64,000 nucleotides of DNA from VFMC01 sp040398525. GTDB taxonomy: Bacteria; Actinomycetota; Acidimicrobiia; Acidimicrobiales; Ilumatobacteraceae. Below the pieces are notes generated by a model, which worked only from the letters and a program-made list of their open reading frames with translations, was not told the DNA's origin and did not search any database. This document shows positions 24,813 through 33,506 of this stretch, in pieces. The first letter of the stretch is position 1. Each line of letters opens with the position of its first letter. The DNA lies in assembly GCA_040398525.1 (NCBI GenBank), contig JBBATY010000003.1:127915-191914 (forward strand). Direction: 5' to 3'. The translations under genes and the position numbers were made by a program.

Positions 24813-26381
24813 GTGCAGACCGCCACACCCAGCTCGCCGCCTGTCCATCCCGACGCGAACGTCCAGCGACGGCGCTGGTGGATCCTCGCGATCTTGTGCA
24901 TCTCGGTGTTCCTCGCAGTGGTCGACAACCTGATCATCAACGTCGCCATCCCGACGCTGGCCAGGGAGCTCGGCGCCACCACGAGTGGGCTGCAATGGAT
25001 CGTCGACTCGTATGCACTGGTGTTCGCCGGCCTGCTGTTGGCCTGCGGTGGCCTCGGCGACCGGTTCGGACGACTGCGCGTGATGCAGATCGGCCTGGTG
25101 CTGTTCGGCGCCTTCTCGGCCTGGGCAGCGTTCACCGACTCGACCGGCGAGCTGATCGCAGGTCGAGCACTGATGGGCATCGGTGCAGCGCTCATCTTCC
25201 CGAGCACCTTGGCGATCCTCATCGACGTCTTCCGCGACCCGACCGAACGAGCCAAGGCCATCGGCGTGTGGTCGGCGGTGTCCGGGGCTGCAGTGGCATT
25301 CGGCCCGGTGACGGGCGGCTTCCTGCTCGAGCACTTCTGGTGGGGATCGGTGTTCTTGATCAATGTCCCCATCGTCGTGATCGCGCTCGTGCTGCAGTGG
25401 CGGTTCGTCCCGGAGTCGCGCGACCCCGAGCCCAAGCGCCTCGACGGGCCAGGCTTCCTGTTGTCGATCTCGTTCGTCTCGCTGCTCGTCTACACGATCA
25501 TCGAGGGCCCCCACCGAGGCTGGTCGAGCGCTGCGACCCTCGGCGGCTTCGCCGGGGCGATCGTGCTCGGCATCGCGTTCGCCGTCCGAGAGTTGCGCAC
25601 CGAGCACCCGCTGCTCGACGTCCGGGTCTTCCGCAACATGCGCATCACGGCGGCAACGACTTCGATCTTCATCGCCTTCTTCTCGCTGTTCGGCTTCACC
25701 TTCCTGATCACCCAGTACTTCCAGTTCGTGCGCGGCTACAGCCCCTTCGAGTCGGGTCTAAGAACCGTCCCATTCGCCGTGGGCGCCGGGATCACGGCGC
25801 CGATCGCTGCACGCCTCGCCCTGCGCTTCGGCCCGCGCCGGGTGATCCCTGTCGGCCTGTTGGCCATGGGTGTGGCCCAACTCTGGGCCAGCACGTTCGA
25901 GGTCGATTCGGTCTACTTCGGATCGATCGTGGCCAGCATGATGCTGATGGCGAGCGGGCTGTCGCTCGTCACCAGCCCCGCGTCGGAGTCGGTGATGGGC
26001 TCGCTGCCCCGCGAGATGGCCGGGGTCGGCTCGGCCATCAACGACACCAGCCGCGAGGTGGGCGGCACGCTCGGCGTCGCGATCATCGGCAGCATCTTCG
26101 CCTCGGTCTACGGCCCACGGGTCGTCGAGCTGCTCACCGGGCTCGGTGTGCCTGGACCTGCTGCCTCCGCAGCCGAGACCTCGGTCGGCGCGGCCTTCGG
26201 CGTCGCCGAGCAACTCGGCGAACCGGTCCTGGCGGAGTCGATCCGCGCTGCGGCGAGCGCATCATTCCTCGACGGGTTCCAGACCGCCTGCATCACCGTC
26301 GGCATCGTGGCGATCTGCGGCTCGCTGCTCGCGCTCCGGTTCCTCCCCGAGCGCATCGCCGCCGATCCGGCACATCACTGA
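24813..26381 (+). CDS. MFS drug transporter, DHA2 (14-TM) family
   Basis: 522 residues with about 14 membrane helices. Family motifs are VDNLIINVAIPTLAREL in helix 1, GLGDRFGRLRVMQIG (motif A) after helix 2, and SGAAVAFGPVTGGFLLEHF (motif C, antiporter) in helix 5. It belongs to the EmrB/QacA group and would export lipophilic drugs or metabolites in exchange for protons. Expression looks tightly repressed through the palindrome in its promoter. The PPOX protein follows after 60 bases. GTG start, probably leaderless. Confidence 0.93.
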   Translation: MQTATPSSPPVHPDANVQRRRWWILAILCISVFLAVVDNLIINVAIPTLARELGATTSGLQWIVDSYALVFAGLLLACGGLGDRFGRLRVMQIGLVLFGAFSAWAAFTDSTGELIAGRALMGIGAALIFPSTLAILIDVFRDPTERAKAIGVWSAVSGAAVAFGPVTGGFLLEHFWWGSVFLINVPIVVIALVLQWRFVPESRDPEPKRLDGPGFLLSISFVSLLVYTIIEGPHRGWSSAATLGGFAGAIVLGIAFAVRELRTEHPLLDVRVFRNMRITAATTSIFIAFFSLFGFTFLITQYFQFVRGYSPFESGLRTVPFAVGAGITAPIAARLALRFGPRRVIPVGLLAMGVAQLWASTFEVDSVYFGSIVASMMLMASGLSLVTSPASESVMGSLPREMAGVGSAINDTSREVGGTLGVAIIGSIFASVYGPRVVELLTGLGVPGPAASAAETSVGAAFGVAEQLGEPVLAESIRAAASASFLDGFQTACITVGIVAICGSLLALRFLPERIAADPAHH

Positions 26382-26441
26382 CGAGCCATCGCCGTATCCG
26401 CCACCGCCCAACGTCGACCACCGCTCAAAGGACATCGCACC

Positions 26442-26813
26442 ATGACCACAGCATCGAAGGCCATCTCCGCAGTCGGGCACAAGAAGTGCATCTCGCTCAC
26501 GACGTTCAAGCGTGACGGCTCGGCCGTGGCAGCACCCGTGTGGTTCAACGTCATCGGTGACAAGATCGTGGTCACCACCCCTCGTGACGCATGGAAGGTG
26601 AAGCGGGTCACCAACGACCCGCGAGTCGAGTTCGCTACCTGCACTCAGCGCGGCCGGGTGACCGGTCCAACGTTCACGGGGACCGCTCGCGTGCTCCCGG
26701 ACGGCGACTACCCCGCCGTCGAGGCCGCCAAGAAGCGGCGCTACTTCTCGTTCCGCCTCATCAAGCTCGTGCACCGCGACCAGGTGGCGATCGAGATCAC
26801 CCCCGCCGACTGA
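26442..26813 (+). CDS. PPOX-class F420-dependent oxidoreductase-like protein
   Basis: 123 residues, a split beta barrel of the pyridoxamine-phosphate-oxidase-like superfamily. Blocks of the F420-binding branch are KCISLTTFKRDGSAVAAPVW, DKIVVTTPRDAWKVKRV and FATCTQRGRVTGPTFTGTAR. Such proteins bind cofactor F420 or flavin and reduce small substrates. AAAGGA lies 10 bases upstream of the ATG. It sits 60 bases after the MFS gene on the same strand and may be cotranscribed with it. The substrate is unknown. Confidence 0.85.
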   Translation: MTTASKAISAVGHKKCISLTTFKRDGSAVAAPVWFNVIGDKIVVTTPRDAWKVKRVTNDPRVEFATCTQRGRVTGPTFTGTARVLPDGDYPAVEAAKKRRYFSFRLIKLVHRDQVAIEITPAD

Positions 26814-26845
26814 ACCCGTGCGGGGCCGACCGTGCGCATGACGGC

Positions 26846-27844
26846 TCAGCGAACCACGCCGAACCACGGCTCCGCAGCCACGTCGAGTTCCAGCATCGCT
26901 CGGTCCTCGGGATCCGACACCTCGACATCGCGGGCGAGCGCGAGATGGCGTCGAGCTCCATCACCATCGCCGAGGCATGCGAACGAGCGAGCGAGCGCCT
27001 CGTGCGCGTATGCACGGTCGAAATCGGCCAAGCCAGCCGACTCGCACACCGACAGACAGCGTTGCGCATGCTCGAGGGCGACCGATCCGTTCCCTCTGAC
27101 CGCCCAGACCCGCGACAGCAACCAGCTCGCCCGCGCCTCGTTCGCTGCGCTCGCTCCCTCGGCCCGCTGCCAGTGATAGGCAGCGGCATAGGCCCGGCGG
27201 GTCATCTCCTCGCCAGCGTCGGCCGATACCGCACCGGCCGTCCCACCGAGGATCTCCCACACGGAGTTGTTCGCCTCGATCGCCAGGGTCCGGTGGGTCG
27301 TCGGGTCCAGAGCCGGGACTGCGGCTCCTACATCCCACAGATGGTGGACGGGATCGTGCATCAGGTACTTCGCGATGGATCGAACGGTGAACGCAGAGCC
27401 GTCGCTGCGCACGCCCGTACGCGACCACTGCGCACCGACGACGGAGTCAAACCGCGACGCCAGCGATGCTGCGGCGCCGATCAGCTGCACCGACACCACC
27501 GATGGGTCCTGCTCGCTGTAGCGCTCCTCGACCGCAGTGCGGTCCTGGTCCCAGTTCTCGAAGTGCGGTTCGTCCTCGTCGAGCATCAACCGCAGGCGCT
27601 CGTCGAATCTCCGGAACACGTCGCGCACGTGGCACCCGTACTCCAACGGCGACCACACCCCGGGCCGAGGGCGCATTGCCACTCCCTTGCCTGCGAGTAC
27701 GGCCCACCAGCGCACGGCAAGGTCGCGGACAGCCATGCCCGAGATCGACGCGTCGAACGTCGACGCATCGAACCCGCAGTCGTCGCACCGACGCTCGAGC
27801 ACCCAGGTCCAGTTCTTGTCGTCAGGAATGACTTCGTCGCTCAT
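26846..27844 (-). CDS. DinB-domain protein with C-terminal TPR-like region
   Basis: 332 residues. Residues about 1-180 are a DinB fold: WTWVLERRCDDCGFD, GVWSPLEYGCHVRDVFRRFD (His at the metal position) and YLMHDPVHHLWDVG (HxxxHHxW-like). Residues about 195-332 are helical repeats of TPR character (RRAYAAAYHWQRAEGAS, VALEHAQRCLSVCESAG, YAHEALARSFACLGDGDGA). The join of DinB and a TPR-like helix array is unusual. TACGGT lies eight bases before the ATG. It is monocistronic; function unknown. Confidence 0.8.
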   Translation of the reverse strand: MSDEVIPDDKNWTWVLERRCDDCGFDASTFDASISGMAVRDLAVRWWAVLAGKGVAMRPRPGVWSPLEYGCHVRDVFRRFDERLRLMLDEDEPHFENWDQDRTAVEERYSEQDPSVVSVQLIGAAASLASRFDSVVGAQWSRTGVRSDGSAFTVRSIAKYLMHDPVHHLWDVGAAVPALDPTTHRTLAIEANNSVWEILGGTAGAVSADAGEEMTRRAYAAAYHWQRAEGASAANEARASWLLSRVWAVRGNGSVALEHAQRCLSVCESAGLADFDRAYAHEALARSFACLGDGDGARRHLALARDVEVSDPEDRAMLELDVAAEPWFGVVR

Positions 27845-28103
27845 CGTCGGCCACCGTACTCACCTGGCCAACAGGGGCTCACCGATGACCGGTCGTCAGC
27901 GGGAACCGAGCGATGGTTCGACCGTGATGTGGTCGTCGAGCTCGATCCCCTCGGCCCGGCGAGCGCGTCGCCCGTGGCATGCCGATGAGCACCGTGCTCG
28001 ACACCTCACGACTGTCTGTTCATCCAGCGGCTCCCGAAACGATCCTCACGGCGATTCGGCTTCGAAACCGACCGAGGAGGCGCCGGCAGTACTGTCCATG
28101 CCG

Positions 28104-28424
28104 ATGTCGGTCGAGAAGATCTACCGAGTGACCGTGCGGGGCCGCTTTCAGAACCTCGACGACACGACCCGCGCCTACCTTGCCCGAGAGCAGAGCGAGC
28201 ACGACATCTTCAAGTCGGCATATACAGCCGAGGGGACGTTCACGTACGACGCGCGCCTGTTGTTCTTCAACCTGCGCTACGAAGTCCGGTCGGCCGATGG
28301 CGCTGACGATGCGGGGACGGTTGGACTGCTGGAGGCCGACATGTTCCTGCGCACGCTCGGCTTCGGGTTCACCGGGTTGAAGGTCGACGTGGTCGACATT
28401 TCGGCGATGTGGACGGCTGAGTGA
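28104..28424 (+). CDS. DUF6204 family protein
   Basis: 106 residues beginning MSVEKIYRVTVRGRFQNLDD, then HDIFKSAYTAEGTFTYDARL and FFNLRYEVR. This matches the DUF6204 pattern of a ferredoxin-like small protein seen in actinomycetes. Two ATGs lie close together (28098 and 28104); the second is preferred because TACTGT ends eight bases before it, in line with other leaderless starts here. Function unknown. The long in-frame upstream extension is rejected. Confidence 0.8.
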   Translation: MSVEKIYRVTVRGRFQNLDDTTRAYLAREQSEHDIFKSAYTAEGTFTYDARLLFFNLRYEVRSADGADDAGTVGLLEADMFLRTLGFGFTGLKVDVVDISAMWTAE

Positions 28425-28491
28425 CACCAGCGCGTCGAGCACGGACGCAAGCCCCCGGACACCCCGTGACGTCAGATGCGCGGGCCGACTC

Positions 28492-28707
28492 TCAGAGCCC
28501 GTTCTCGGTCCGGAAGTGAGCCACGATCGCATTGGCATGGCCGTGGCCCATGGCGTGGTCGGCCTTCAACATGGCGACCATCTCGGAATGCCTGGTGCCG
28601 GAGGGCATCGCCGCCAGCAGCGACGTCCAATGGGCGATGGGCATGCCGTACCGCTTCTCGATCGACGGGAAGTAGGACGCTGGCCCGGTGACCTTCTCCG
28701 CACTCAT
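28492..28707 (-). CDS. stand-alone DUF4287 protein
   Basis: 71 residues: MSAEKVTGPASYFPSIEKRY, then GMPIAHWTSLLAAMP and GHGHANAIVAHFR, the DUF4287 pattern also found in the N-terminal part of the protein at 24175-24744. The ATG at 28707 is preferred to that at 28713 because TAGGGT lies exactly six bases before it. It is monocistronic. Function unknown. Confidence 0.8.
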   Translation of the reverse strand: MSAEKVTGPASYFPSIEKRYGMPIAHWTSLLAAMPSGTRHSEMVAMLKADHAMGHGHANAIVAHFRTENGL

Positions 28708-28815
28708 CCCCATACCCTACGGACACTTTGGTAGAGCGAGCCCGGCGCACGTCGTGTGACAGCGCTCGTCGACATCGAAGGGTGACCCGCCGCCGTTGCG
28801 TGGTGACCCGCTGAC

Positions 28816-29928
28816 TCAGCCGCCCCGGACGCGCGAGAACCACTCCTGCACCAGCGGCACAGCGTGGTACACCACCGAAGCATGGTCGAACTCGCCGACA
28901 GCGACCGCTTCGACGTTCCCGCCTCGCTGACGCATCTCCCGTGCTCCGAGCAACGCATCATCAGGATGCACATCGACATCGGCGTCGCCGTAGTACAGGC
29001 GCAACGGTGCGCGCGGCGCCCACCTCACCGCTTCGTTCTCCTCCAGTGCACTGCGGAACCACGACGAGCCGCCAGCGAGATAGTCCTGCACCCACTCGTC
29101 GCGGAACATCTGGCGCGGGGTCGGGGGGAGCCGCCCCGCGATGTCGTCTGCTGTGTGCAGCCCGTCGAAGAGTTCGTTCACCAACGCTGCTGCGTCGTCG
29201 GTGAGCAACGACTCGAGGGGTTGACCGTAGGCGCGTGCATACGAGTGTGCGATGTAGGCGAGGTACGTGCTGTGGCTCGGGGCACGACCCTCCAATGCCC
29301 ACGGCAACGTGACGTTGGCGAGATCGAGCGGCGGAGCGATGCTCGCCACGGCGAGCACGTCGGCCTCGTCGATCGGGGCCGCCTCGAGCGCTCGCTGCAG
29401 AGCAACCACCCCGTGTGCCCCCTGCGAGTAGCCGACCAACATCAACCTCGGGCACCACTCGATGCCCTCCCGCTCGCAGTACGACGCCACGGCGCGAACG
29501 AAGTCGGTCGAGGCATCGACGGTGGACGCCGTGTGCATGTAGGGGTGATAGACGTCGGACGTGCCGAGGCCGATGTAGTCGGGCGCCAGAAGCAGGTGAC
29601 CACTCCCGGCGAAGACAGCGCTCACCAACAACCCCACGAGACCGCCGGCCGACGGCGCTTCGGACCGTGTCGGGTTCGTGCCGTTCAACCACATCACCGA
29701 CGTACTCACCCGATGGCGCCGCGGGACCCCGAGCAGACCAGTCGCCAACTGCGGCTGCCCACCGAGCTCGGTCCAATACGTGACCCGGTGGAGGACGATT
29801 CCGTGGTGCACGGGGAACCGCCTCGGGATGCGGGCAGCCCGTTGGGCGATCCGCAGTTTCCACGCCGAGTGGGCGCCCAGCCGTTCGACCGAGACGAGGG
29901 CACCGCGGGTTCGGTCGTCAGCCGCCAT
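28816..29928 (-). CDS. alpha/beta hydrolase, secretory-lipase-like
   Basis: 370 residues. A lipase-type alpha/beta hydrolase: the strand and nucleophile elbow LMLVGYSQGAHGVVALQ (GYSQG with catalytic Ser), the acid in LRLYYGDADVDVHPD and the His in GEFDHASVVYH. The region LLAPDYIGLGTSD before the elbow is typical of the LIP (secretory lipase) family. There is no signal peptide at this start, so it is probably intracellular, unlike fungal members. Substrates are esters of unknown type. It diverges from nothing and is monocistronic. Confidence 0.82.
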   Translation of the reverse strand: MAADDRTRGALVSVERLGAHSAWKLRIAQRAARIPRRFPVHHGIVLHRVTYWTELGGQPQLATGLLGVPRRHRVSTSVMWLNGTNPTRSEAPSAGGLVGLLVSAVFAGSGHLLLAPDYIGLGTSDVYHPYMHTASTVDASTDFVRAVASYCEREGIEWCPRLMLVGYSQGAHGVVALQRALEAAPIDEADVLAVASIAPPLDLANVTLPWALEGRAPSHSTYLAYIAHSYARAYGQPLESLLTDDAAALVNELFDGLHTADDIAGRLPPTPRQMFRDEWVQDYLAGGSSWFRSALEENEAVRWAPRAPLRLYYGDADVDVHPDDALLGAREMRQRGGNVEAVAVGEFDHASVVYHAVPLVQEWFSRVRGG

Positions 29929-29979
29929 CCTGCGACCCTACCGATGTGCCCGTGTCTCGGACTTCCTCGGTCACCTTCG

Positions 29980-30435
29980 TCACTTCTTCAACCCCTTTGC
30001 CAGCGCCCGCCAACGACGTTGCCGCATTCGATAGAACCACCGGGCGTAGACGGCGACGAGCGGGGTGAAGAGCCCGGCGTCGATCTCGATGCGATCCCGG
30101 TAGGCGCACTGCGCGTCGTCGACGGGCGTCACCACGATGTCGTGGTTCCACGACCTGAGCAGCCCGCCGTGCTCGCGGCTGCTCAGCGTCCGCGCCGACT
30201 CGTCGATCGCTGCGATCTGGAGGTGATGACGCGAGAACGGGACGACACCGAAGAGGAACACCCACCCCACCACCGTCTCGCCCTCTCGCCACTCGTCGGT
30301 GCGGCCTTTGATCACCGGCATGACCAACAGCCCACGAGTGACCGTTCGAAACGCTGCTGGGGTCTTCACTGCTGCCCACACCGCATCGGCCGATGCTTCG
30401 AGCCGGGTGGAACGATCGACGATCACCATGGCCAT
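29980..30435 (-). CDS. SRPBCC-family protein
   Basis: 151 residues of a START/Bet v1-like hydrophobic-ligand fold: VDRSTRLEASADAVWAAVKTP at the start, a central HDIVVTPVDDAQCAYRDRIE strand pair, and the C-terminal helix VYARWFYRMRQRRWRALAKGL. Starts at 30435 or 30429 are both possible. It is divergent from the TetR gene at 30489, and the palindrome at 30437-30473 lies between the two, so it is the likely target of that regulator. Ligand unknown. Confidence 0.78.
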   Translation of the reverse strand: MAMVIVDRSTRLEASADAVWAAVKTPAAFRTVTRGLLVMPVIKGRTDEWREGETVVGWVFLFGVVPFSRHHLQIAAIDESARTLSSREHGGLLRSWNHDIVVTPVDDAQCAYRDRIEIDAGLFTPLVAVYARWFYRMRQRRWRALAKGLKK

Positions 30436-30436
30436 A

Positions 30437-30473
30437 GAATGCGAGTAATCCTCACTCTTTTCCACTCGCATTC
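30437..30473. promoter_or_regulatory. operator between SRPBCC gene and TetR gene
   Basis: A perfect inverted repeat GAATGCGAGT (30437-30446) and ACTCGCATTC (30464-30473), 17 bases apart, with an inner GAGT/ACTC pair at 30443-30446 and 30454-30457. It abuts the start codon of the minus-strand gene. It is the expected site of the TetR protein encoded at 30489-31142. Confidence 0.7.
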
Positions 30474-30488
30474 CTCGAACGGCGATCC

Positions 30489-31142
30489 ATGCCACCAACA
30501 TCCGCCTCGCCCCGCAAAGCCCCTCGTCAGGATCGATCGCGCCGCACCGTCGAGCGCATCCTCGACGCCGCTGCTCACGTTTTCCAAGAGCAGGGATACA
30601 CCGCAGCCACCACCAACGACATCGCCGACGAGGCCGAGGTGTCGATCGGCTCGCTCTACCAGTACTTCCCGAACAAGGACGCGCTGCTGGTGGCGCTCAC
30701 CCGGCGGCACATCGCATCGGCCACTGCGGGGCTCACCGACCTCCTGGGGCAGTTACGGACCGACGACGGCTTCGAGCCCGTACTGCGCGCGGTCGTCGAC
30801 TTCCTGGTCGAGCAGCACGACCTCGACGACCTGCACGTCCTGGTCATGCACACCGCACCCCGCACCCACGAGATCGGGCTCGAGCTCGACCGGGCCAAAC
30901 ACCAACTGGTCGACGTCGCGTCAGCGTTGCTCTCGACGACGATCGACGACCACCAGCACCGAGCGATGGTCGCCCGCATGGTGGTGGCGACGATCGATGC
31001 CGCCGTCCATGACGTGATCCTTCGTCAGCCGCGCGGGGCCACGCGACGGGCGGCGATCGACCTCACGATCTCCACCGCGATGTCGATCATCGACGCATCG
31101 ACGACCGGATCGCGCCAGGTCAGGCACCCGACAGGTCGGTGA
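30489..31142 (+). CDS. TetR/AcrR-family transcriptional regulator
   Basis: 217 residues. The N-terminal HTH covers about residues 17-63: RTVERILDAAAHVFQEQGY, TTNDIADEAEVSIGSLYQYF, then PNKDALLVALTRRH. The C-terminal ligand domain is all-helical and carries HVLVMHTAPRTHEIGLELD. It is divergent from the SRPBCC gene with a palindromic operator between them, so it probably represses that gene and itself. Ligand unknown. Confidence 0.9.
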   Translation: MPPTSASPRKAPRQDRSRRTVERILDAAAHVFQEQGYTAATTNDIADEAEVSIGSLYQYFPNKDALLVALTRRHIASATAGLTDLLGQLRTDDGFEPVLRAVVDFLVEQHDLDDLHVLVMHTAPRTHEIGLELDRAKHQLVDVASALLSTTIDDHQHRAMVARMVVATIDAAVHDVILRQPRGATRRAAIDLTISTAMSIIDASTTGSRQVRHPTGR

Positions 31143-31175
31143 CCGCTCCCCCGCAGGCCTCGGTGCCGGAGGTGG

Positions 31176-32099
31176 TCAGCGGGAAGCGGCGATCGTCGCA
31201 GCGATCGCTTCGGCGTGGGGGGTAACGGCGAGCGGCCCGAAGGCAGCGGTGAACTTCGAGCTGTCGACCACGAAGGGTGCGGTCCATTGGTACATGCACT
31301 CGACCGTCTCCTTGGCTTCCTTGGAGAACAGCCCACCGATCCGCATCACTAGCGTGCCGATCGACCCGGCCTTCACGGGCGACGGCAGGCAGCGGTTCAC
31401 GAGCGCCATGAACTCCGCCCCGGTGGTCACCGGCGCTGCGGGCAGGTGCCACACCTCTCCGTCGGCCGCGTCGTGGTCGCCGAGGACGATCAGACCGCGA
31501 GCCGCGTCGGGCAGGAAGTGGAGGGTTCGCGGCGCCGTGGTGGACCCGGGCCACCGCATCGCCTTGCCTGCGGCAGCTGGCTCGAGCACGAGTGCAGTGA
31601 GGGTGCTGTTCGGGCCGTTCGGGCCGTAGTAGTCCGACAGCCGCCCGATGGTGACGCGCAGGGCACCGGACGTATGGGCGTCGAGGAGCTGGCGCTCCAA
31701 CTGTGCCCGCACCACCCCTTTGCGGCCGGTCGCGGCGCGCGGCAGCGTCTCGACGAGTGCCCCCGTGGTCGGGCCGTACATGTAGAGGTTGTCGACCATC
31801 ACCAGCTTGGCGCCCGCCTCGCTCGCGGCCTGGATGATGTGTGCGTTCAATGCGGGGAACTCTTCGGGCCAGCGGTGGTAGGGCGGCTGGGCGGCGTGGA
31901 ACACCACCCCAGCACCGGCGCACGCGCGACGCGCGCCGTCGAGCGTCGAGAGGTCTGCCGCCACATGCTCGATGCCGCTTGGACCGCTGGACTCGTGGCG
32001 CGAGACGGCCCGGGTGCGACGGCCCTCCCGGGCGAGCTCGGCAACCAGCGCACGCCCGATGCCGCCCGATGCCCCGAGCACCACGTGAGAGTCGTTCAT
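31176..32099 (-). CDS. NAD(P)-dependent epimerase/dehydratase-like SDR
   Basis: 307 residues of an extended/atypical SDR. VVLGASGGIGRALVAELARE carries the dinucleotide motif GASGGIG; the catalytic region is MVDNLYMYGPTTG, where the Tyr-x-x-x-Lys pattern is altered to a form typical of atypical SDRs. Further blocks are TIGRLSDYYGPNGPN and a C-terminal TPHAEAIAATIAASR. AAAGGA lies upstream of the ATG at 32099. It is divergent from the TetR gene at 32213 with an operator-like palindrome between them. Confidence 0.8.
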   Translation of the reverse strand: MNDSHVVLGASGGIGRALVAELAREGRRTRAVSRHESSGPSGIEHVAADLSTLDGARRACAGAGVVFHAAQPPYHRWPEEFPALNAHIIQAASEAGAKLVMVDNLYMYGPTTGALVETLPRAATGRKGVVRAQLERQLLDAHTSGALRVTIGRLSDYYGPNGPNSTLTALVLEPAAAGKAMRWPGSTTAPRTLHFLPDAARGLIVLGDHDAADGEVWHLPAAPVTTGAEFMALVNRCLPSPVKAGSIGTLVMRIGGLFSKEAKETVECMYQWTAPFVVDSSKFTAAFGPLAVTPHAEAIAATIAASR

Positions 32100-32169
32100 G
32101 ACGATCCTTTCGAGAACATGCATCGTGTTGCGATGCCTGTTCGCACAATAACCTCGGTGCGGAAAATGT

Positions 32170-32184
32170 GCAAACATTGTTCGC
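32170..32184. promoter_or_regulatory. operator-like palindrome between SDR and TetR genes
   Basis: GCAAACATTGTTCGC, an imperfect palindrome (12 of 15 positions symmetric), lies in the expected -35 area of the TetR promoter, whose -10 is TACCGT (32200-32205). It is also about 70 bases upstream of the divergent SDR gene. It is the likely binding site of the TetR protein. Confidence 0.55.
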
Positions 32185-32212
32185 GTTTTGGCGATCGGGT
32201 ACCGTGACCCCC

Positions 32213-32920
32213 ATGGGAGGACGTCGAGCCAGCCTGCGGGCCCAACTGTTCGACAAGATCAGGGCTGCAGCGCTCGACGAGCTGCGACGAACCGGTGCCG
32301 CGGCACTGTCACTCCGCGAGGTCGCCAAGGCTGCCGGCATCAGCCCGTCCGGGCTGTACCGATACGTCGACGGGCGCGACGGCCTGCTCGAGTTGCTCAT
32401 CAGCGATGGCTTCGAATCCTTCGGGCGAGCGATCGAGGAGGCCGTCGACGCAGCCGGCGATGATGTGATCGCCCGCTTGGAGGCCGTGGCACTCAGCTAC
32501 CGGCGTTGGGCGCTCGACAACCCCGAGCAGTTCGGGCTCATCCTCGGCACCCCCGTTCCAGGGTTCCAGGCCCGGGCAGATGGACCCACCACCGCGAGCG
32601 TCCGACGCTTCGCCGAGCCGATGGTCCGCGCAGTCGCCGACGCCTCTGTCGCCGGCAGCTCGGCCAGCTCGGGCGAGGCGGCGGTGGCGACAGCTGACCT
32701 CGTTCCGATCGACCCCGTGACGGGTGCGCTTCCCGAGTCATTGCACAGTGTCCTGGCACGCGGTTGGGCGCGCATCCATGGGCTCGTGTCACTCGAGACC
32801 TTCGGACATCTCTTCTGGAGCAGCATCGATGTCGATGCTCTGCTGCGAGCCGAGGTGCGCTCGATCCTGGCCGAGCTCGGCCATCAGGACGTGGAGCCCA
32901 CCGCACGCATCAGCCGGTGA
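32213..32920 (+). CDS. TetR-family transcriptional regulator with TetR_C_33-like domain
   Basis: 235 residues. HTH region: LRAQLFDKIRAAALDELRRT, ALSLREVAKAAGISPSGLYR and YVDGRDGLLELLI. The C-terminal domain has YRRWALDNPEQFGLILGTPV and WARIHGLVSLETFGHLFW, which fits the TetR C-terminal type found in many actinomycete regulators. A leaderless start at 32213 is chosen because TACCGT ends seven bases before the ATG. It is divergent from the SDR gene and probably represses it. Confidence 0.88.
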   Translation: MGGRRASLRAQLFDKIRAAALDELRRTGAAALSLREVAKAAGISPSGLYRYVDGRDGLLELLISDGFESFGRAIEEAVDAAGDDVIARLEAVALSYRRWALDNPEQFGLILGTPVPGFQARADGPTTASVRRFAEPMVRAVADASVAGSSASSGEAAVATADLVPIDPVTGALPESLHSVLARGWARIHGLVSLETFGHLFWSSIDVDALLRAEVRSILAELGHQDVEPTARISR

Positions 32921-32973
32921 GCCGGCCTGATCGCTCTGGCCGAGCTCGATTCCCGACGAATCAGCGCACGGGC

Positions 32974-33387
32974 TCACTCAGGGATGACGAGACCGATGCC
33001 CACTCCGAGAGTGACGAGGCCGAACAGCACGGCACCGATCGGAACGAGCCGGATGAGCGGTGCAGCAGGTCCGTCTGCCGCGCGCGGCGCTCCGCCAAAG
33101 AAGCCTCCCGAGATGAGCAGTGGCGCGACGATCAGGCCGATGCGCATCGTCCACACCAAACCGTCACCCATGCGCGACTGGTCGAGCACGAGCTGGCCGA
33201 TGATGCCCAGCGTGACGAGCACCCCGGCGTGGGCGTGGCCCGCACGGAAGTAGCTGGCCTGTTCGGCGGTGATCTTCTCGGTCCCGGCCTGACGACGCAG
33301 GATCGACAACAGGAAGTACCCCCCGAAGGCGATCGTCGGCAGGGAGATGAACGCGATCGCGATCATCCAGCGTGCAGCGTCGGACAT
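32974..33387 (-). CDS. small integral membrane protein
   Basis: 137 residues with four hydrophobic helices: MIAIAFISLPTIAFGGYFLL, a GHAHAGVLVTLGIIGQLVLD helix, WTMRIGLIVAPLLISGGFFG and VPIGAVLFGLVTLGVGIGLV. The conserved HAHAG within helix 2 may bind a ligand. GAGGAGT precedes the ATG at 33387, which is preferred to the upstream ATG at 33405. It lies downstream of a TTGACA/TGTCAA palindrome. Function unknown. Confidence 0.75.
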   Translation of the reverse strand: MSDAARWMIAIAFISLPTIAFGGYFLLSILRRQAGTEKITAEQASYFRAGHAHAGVLVTLGIIGQLVLDQSRMGDGLVWTMRIGLIVAPLLISGGFFGGAPRAADGPAAPLIRLVPIGAVLFGLVTLGVGIGLVIPE

Positions 33388-33443
33388 GGTCCACTCCTCG
33401 TTCATCGGTTGATGCGCTTCGACAGCGACACTACGGCCAAGAG

Positions 33444-33456
33444 TTGACAGTGTCAA
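33444..33456. promoter_or_regulatory. TTGACA-G-TGTCAA palindrome
   Basis: A perfect 6-1-6 palindrome 57 bases upstream of the ATG at 33387 (minus strand). It can provide a TTGACA -35 element on either strand and resembles TetR-type operators of the TGACA-n-TGTCA kind. The regulator is unknown. Confidence 0.5.
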
Positions 33457-33506
33457 GTTGCCGGCCGACTCATCCCTCCTGGCTGCGATGCACGTGCGCG
33501 ACGACC

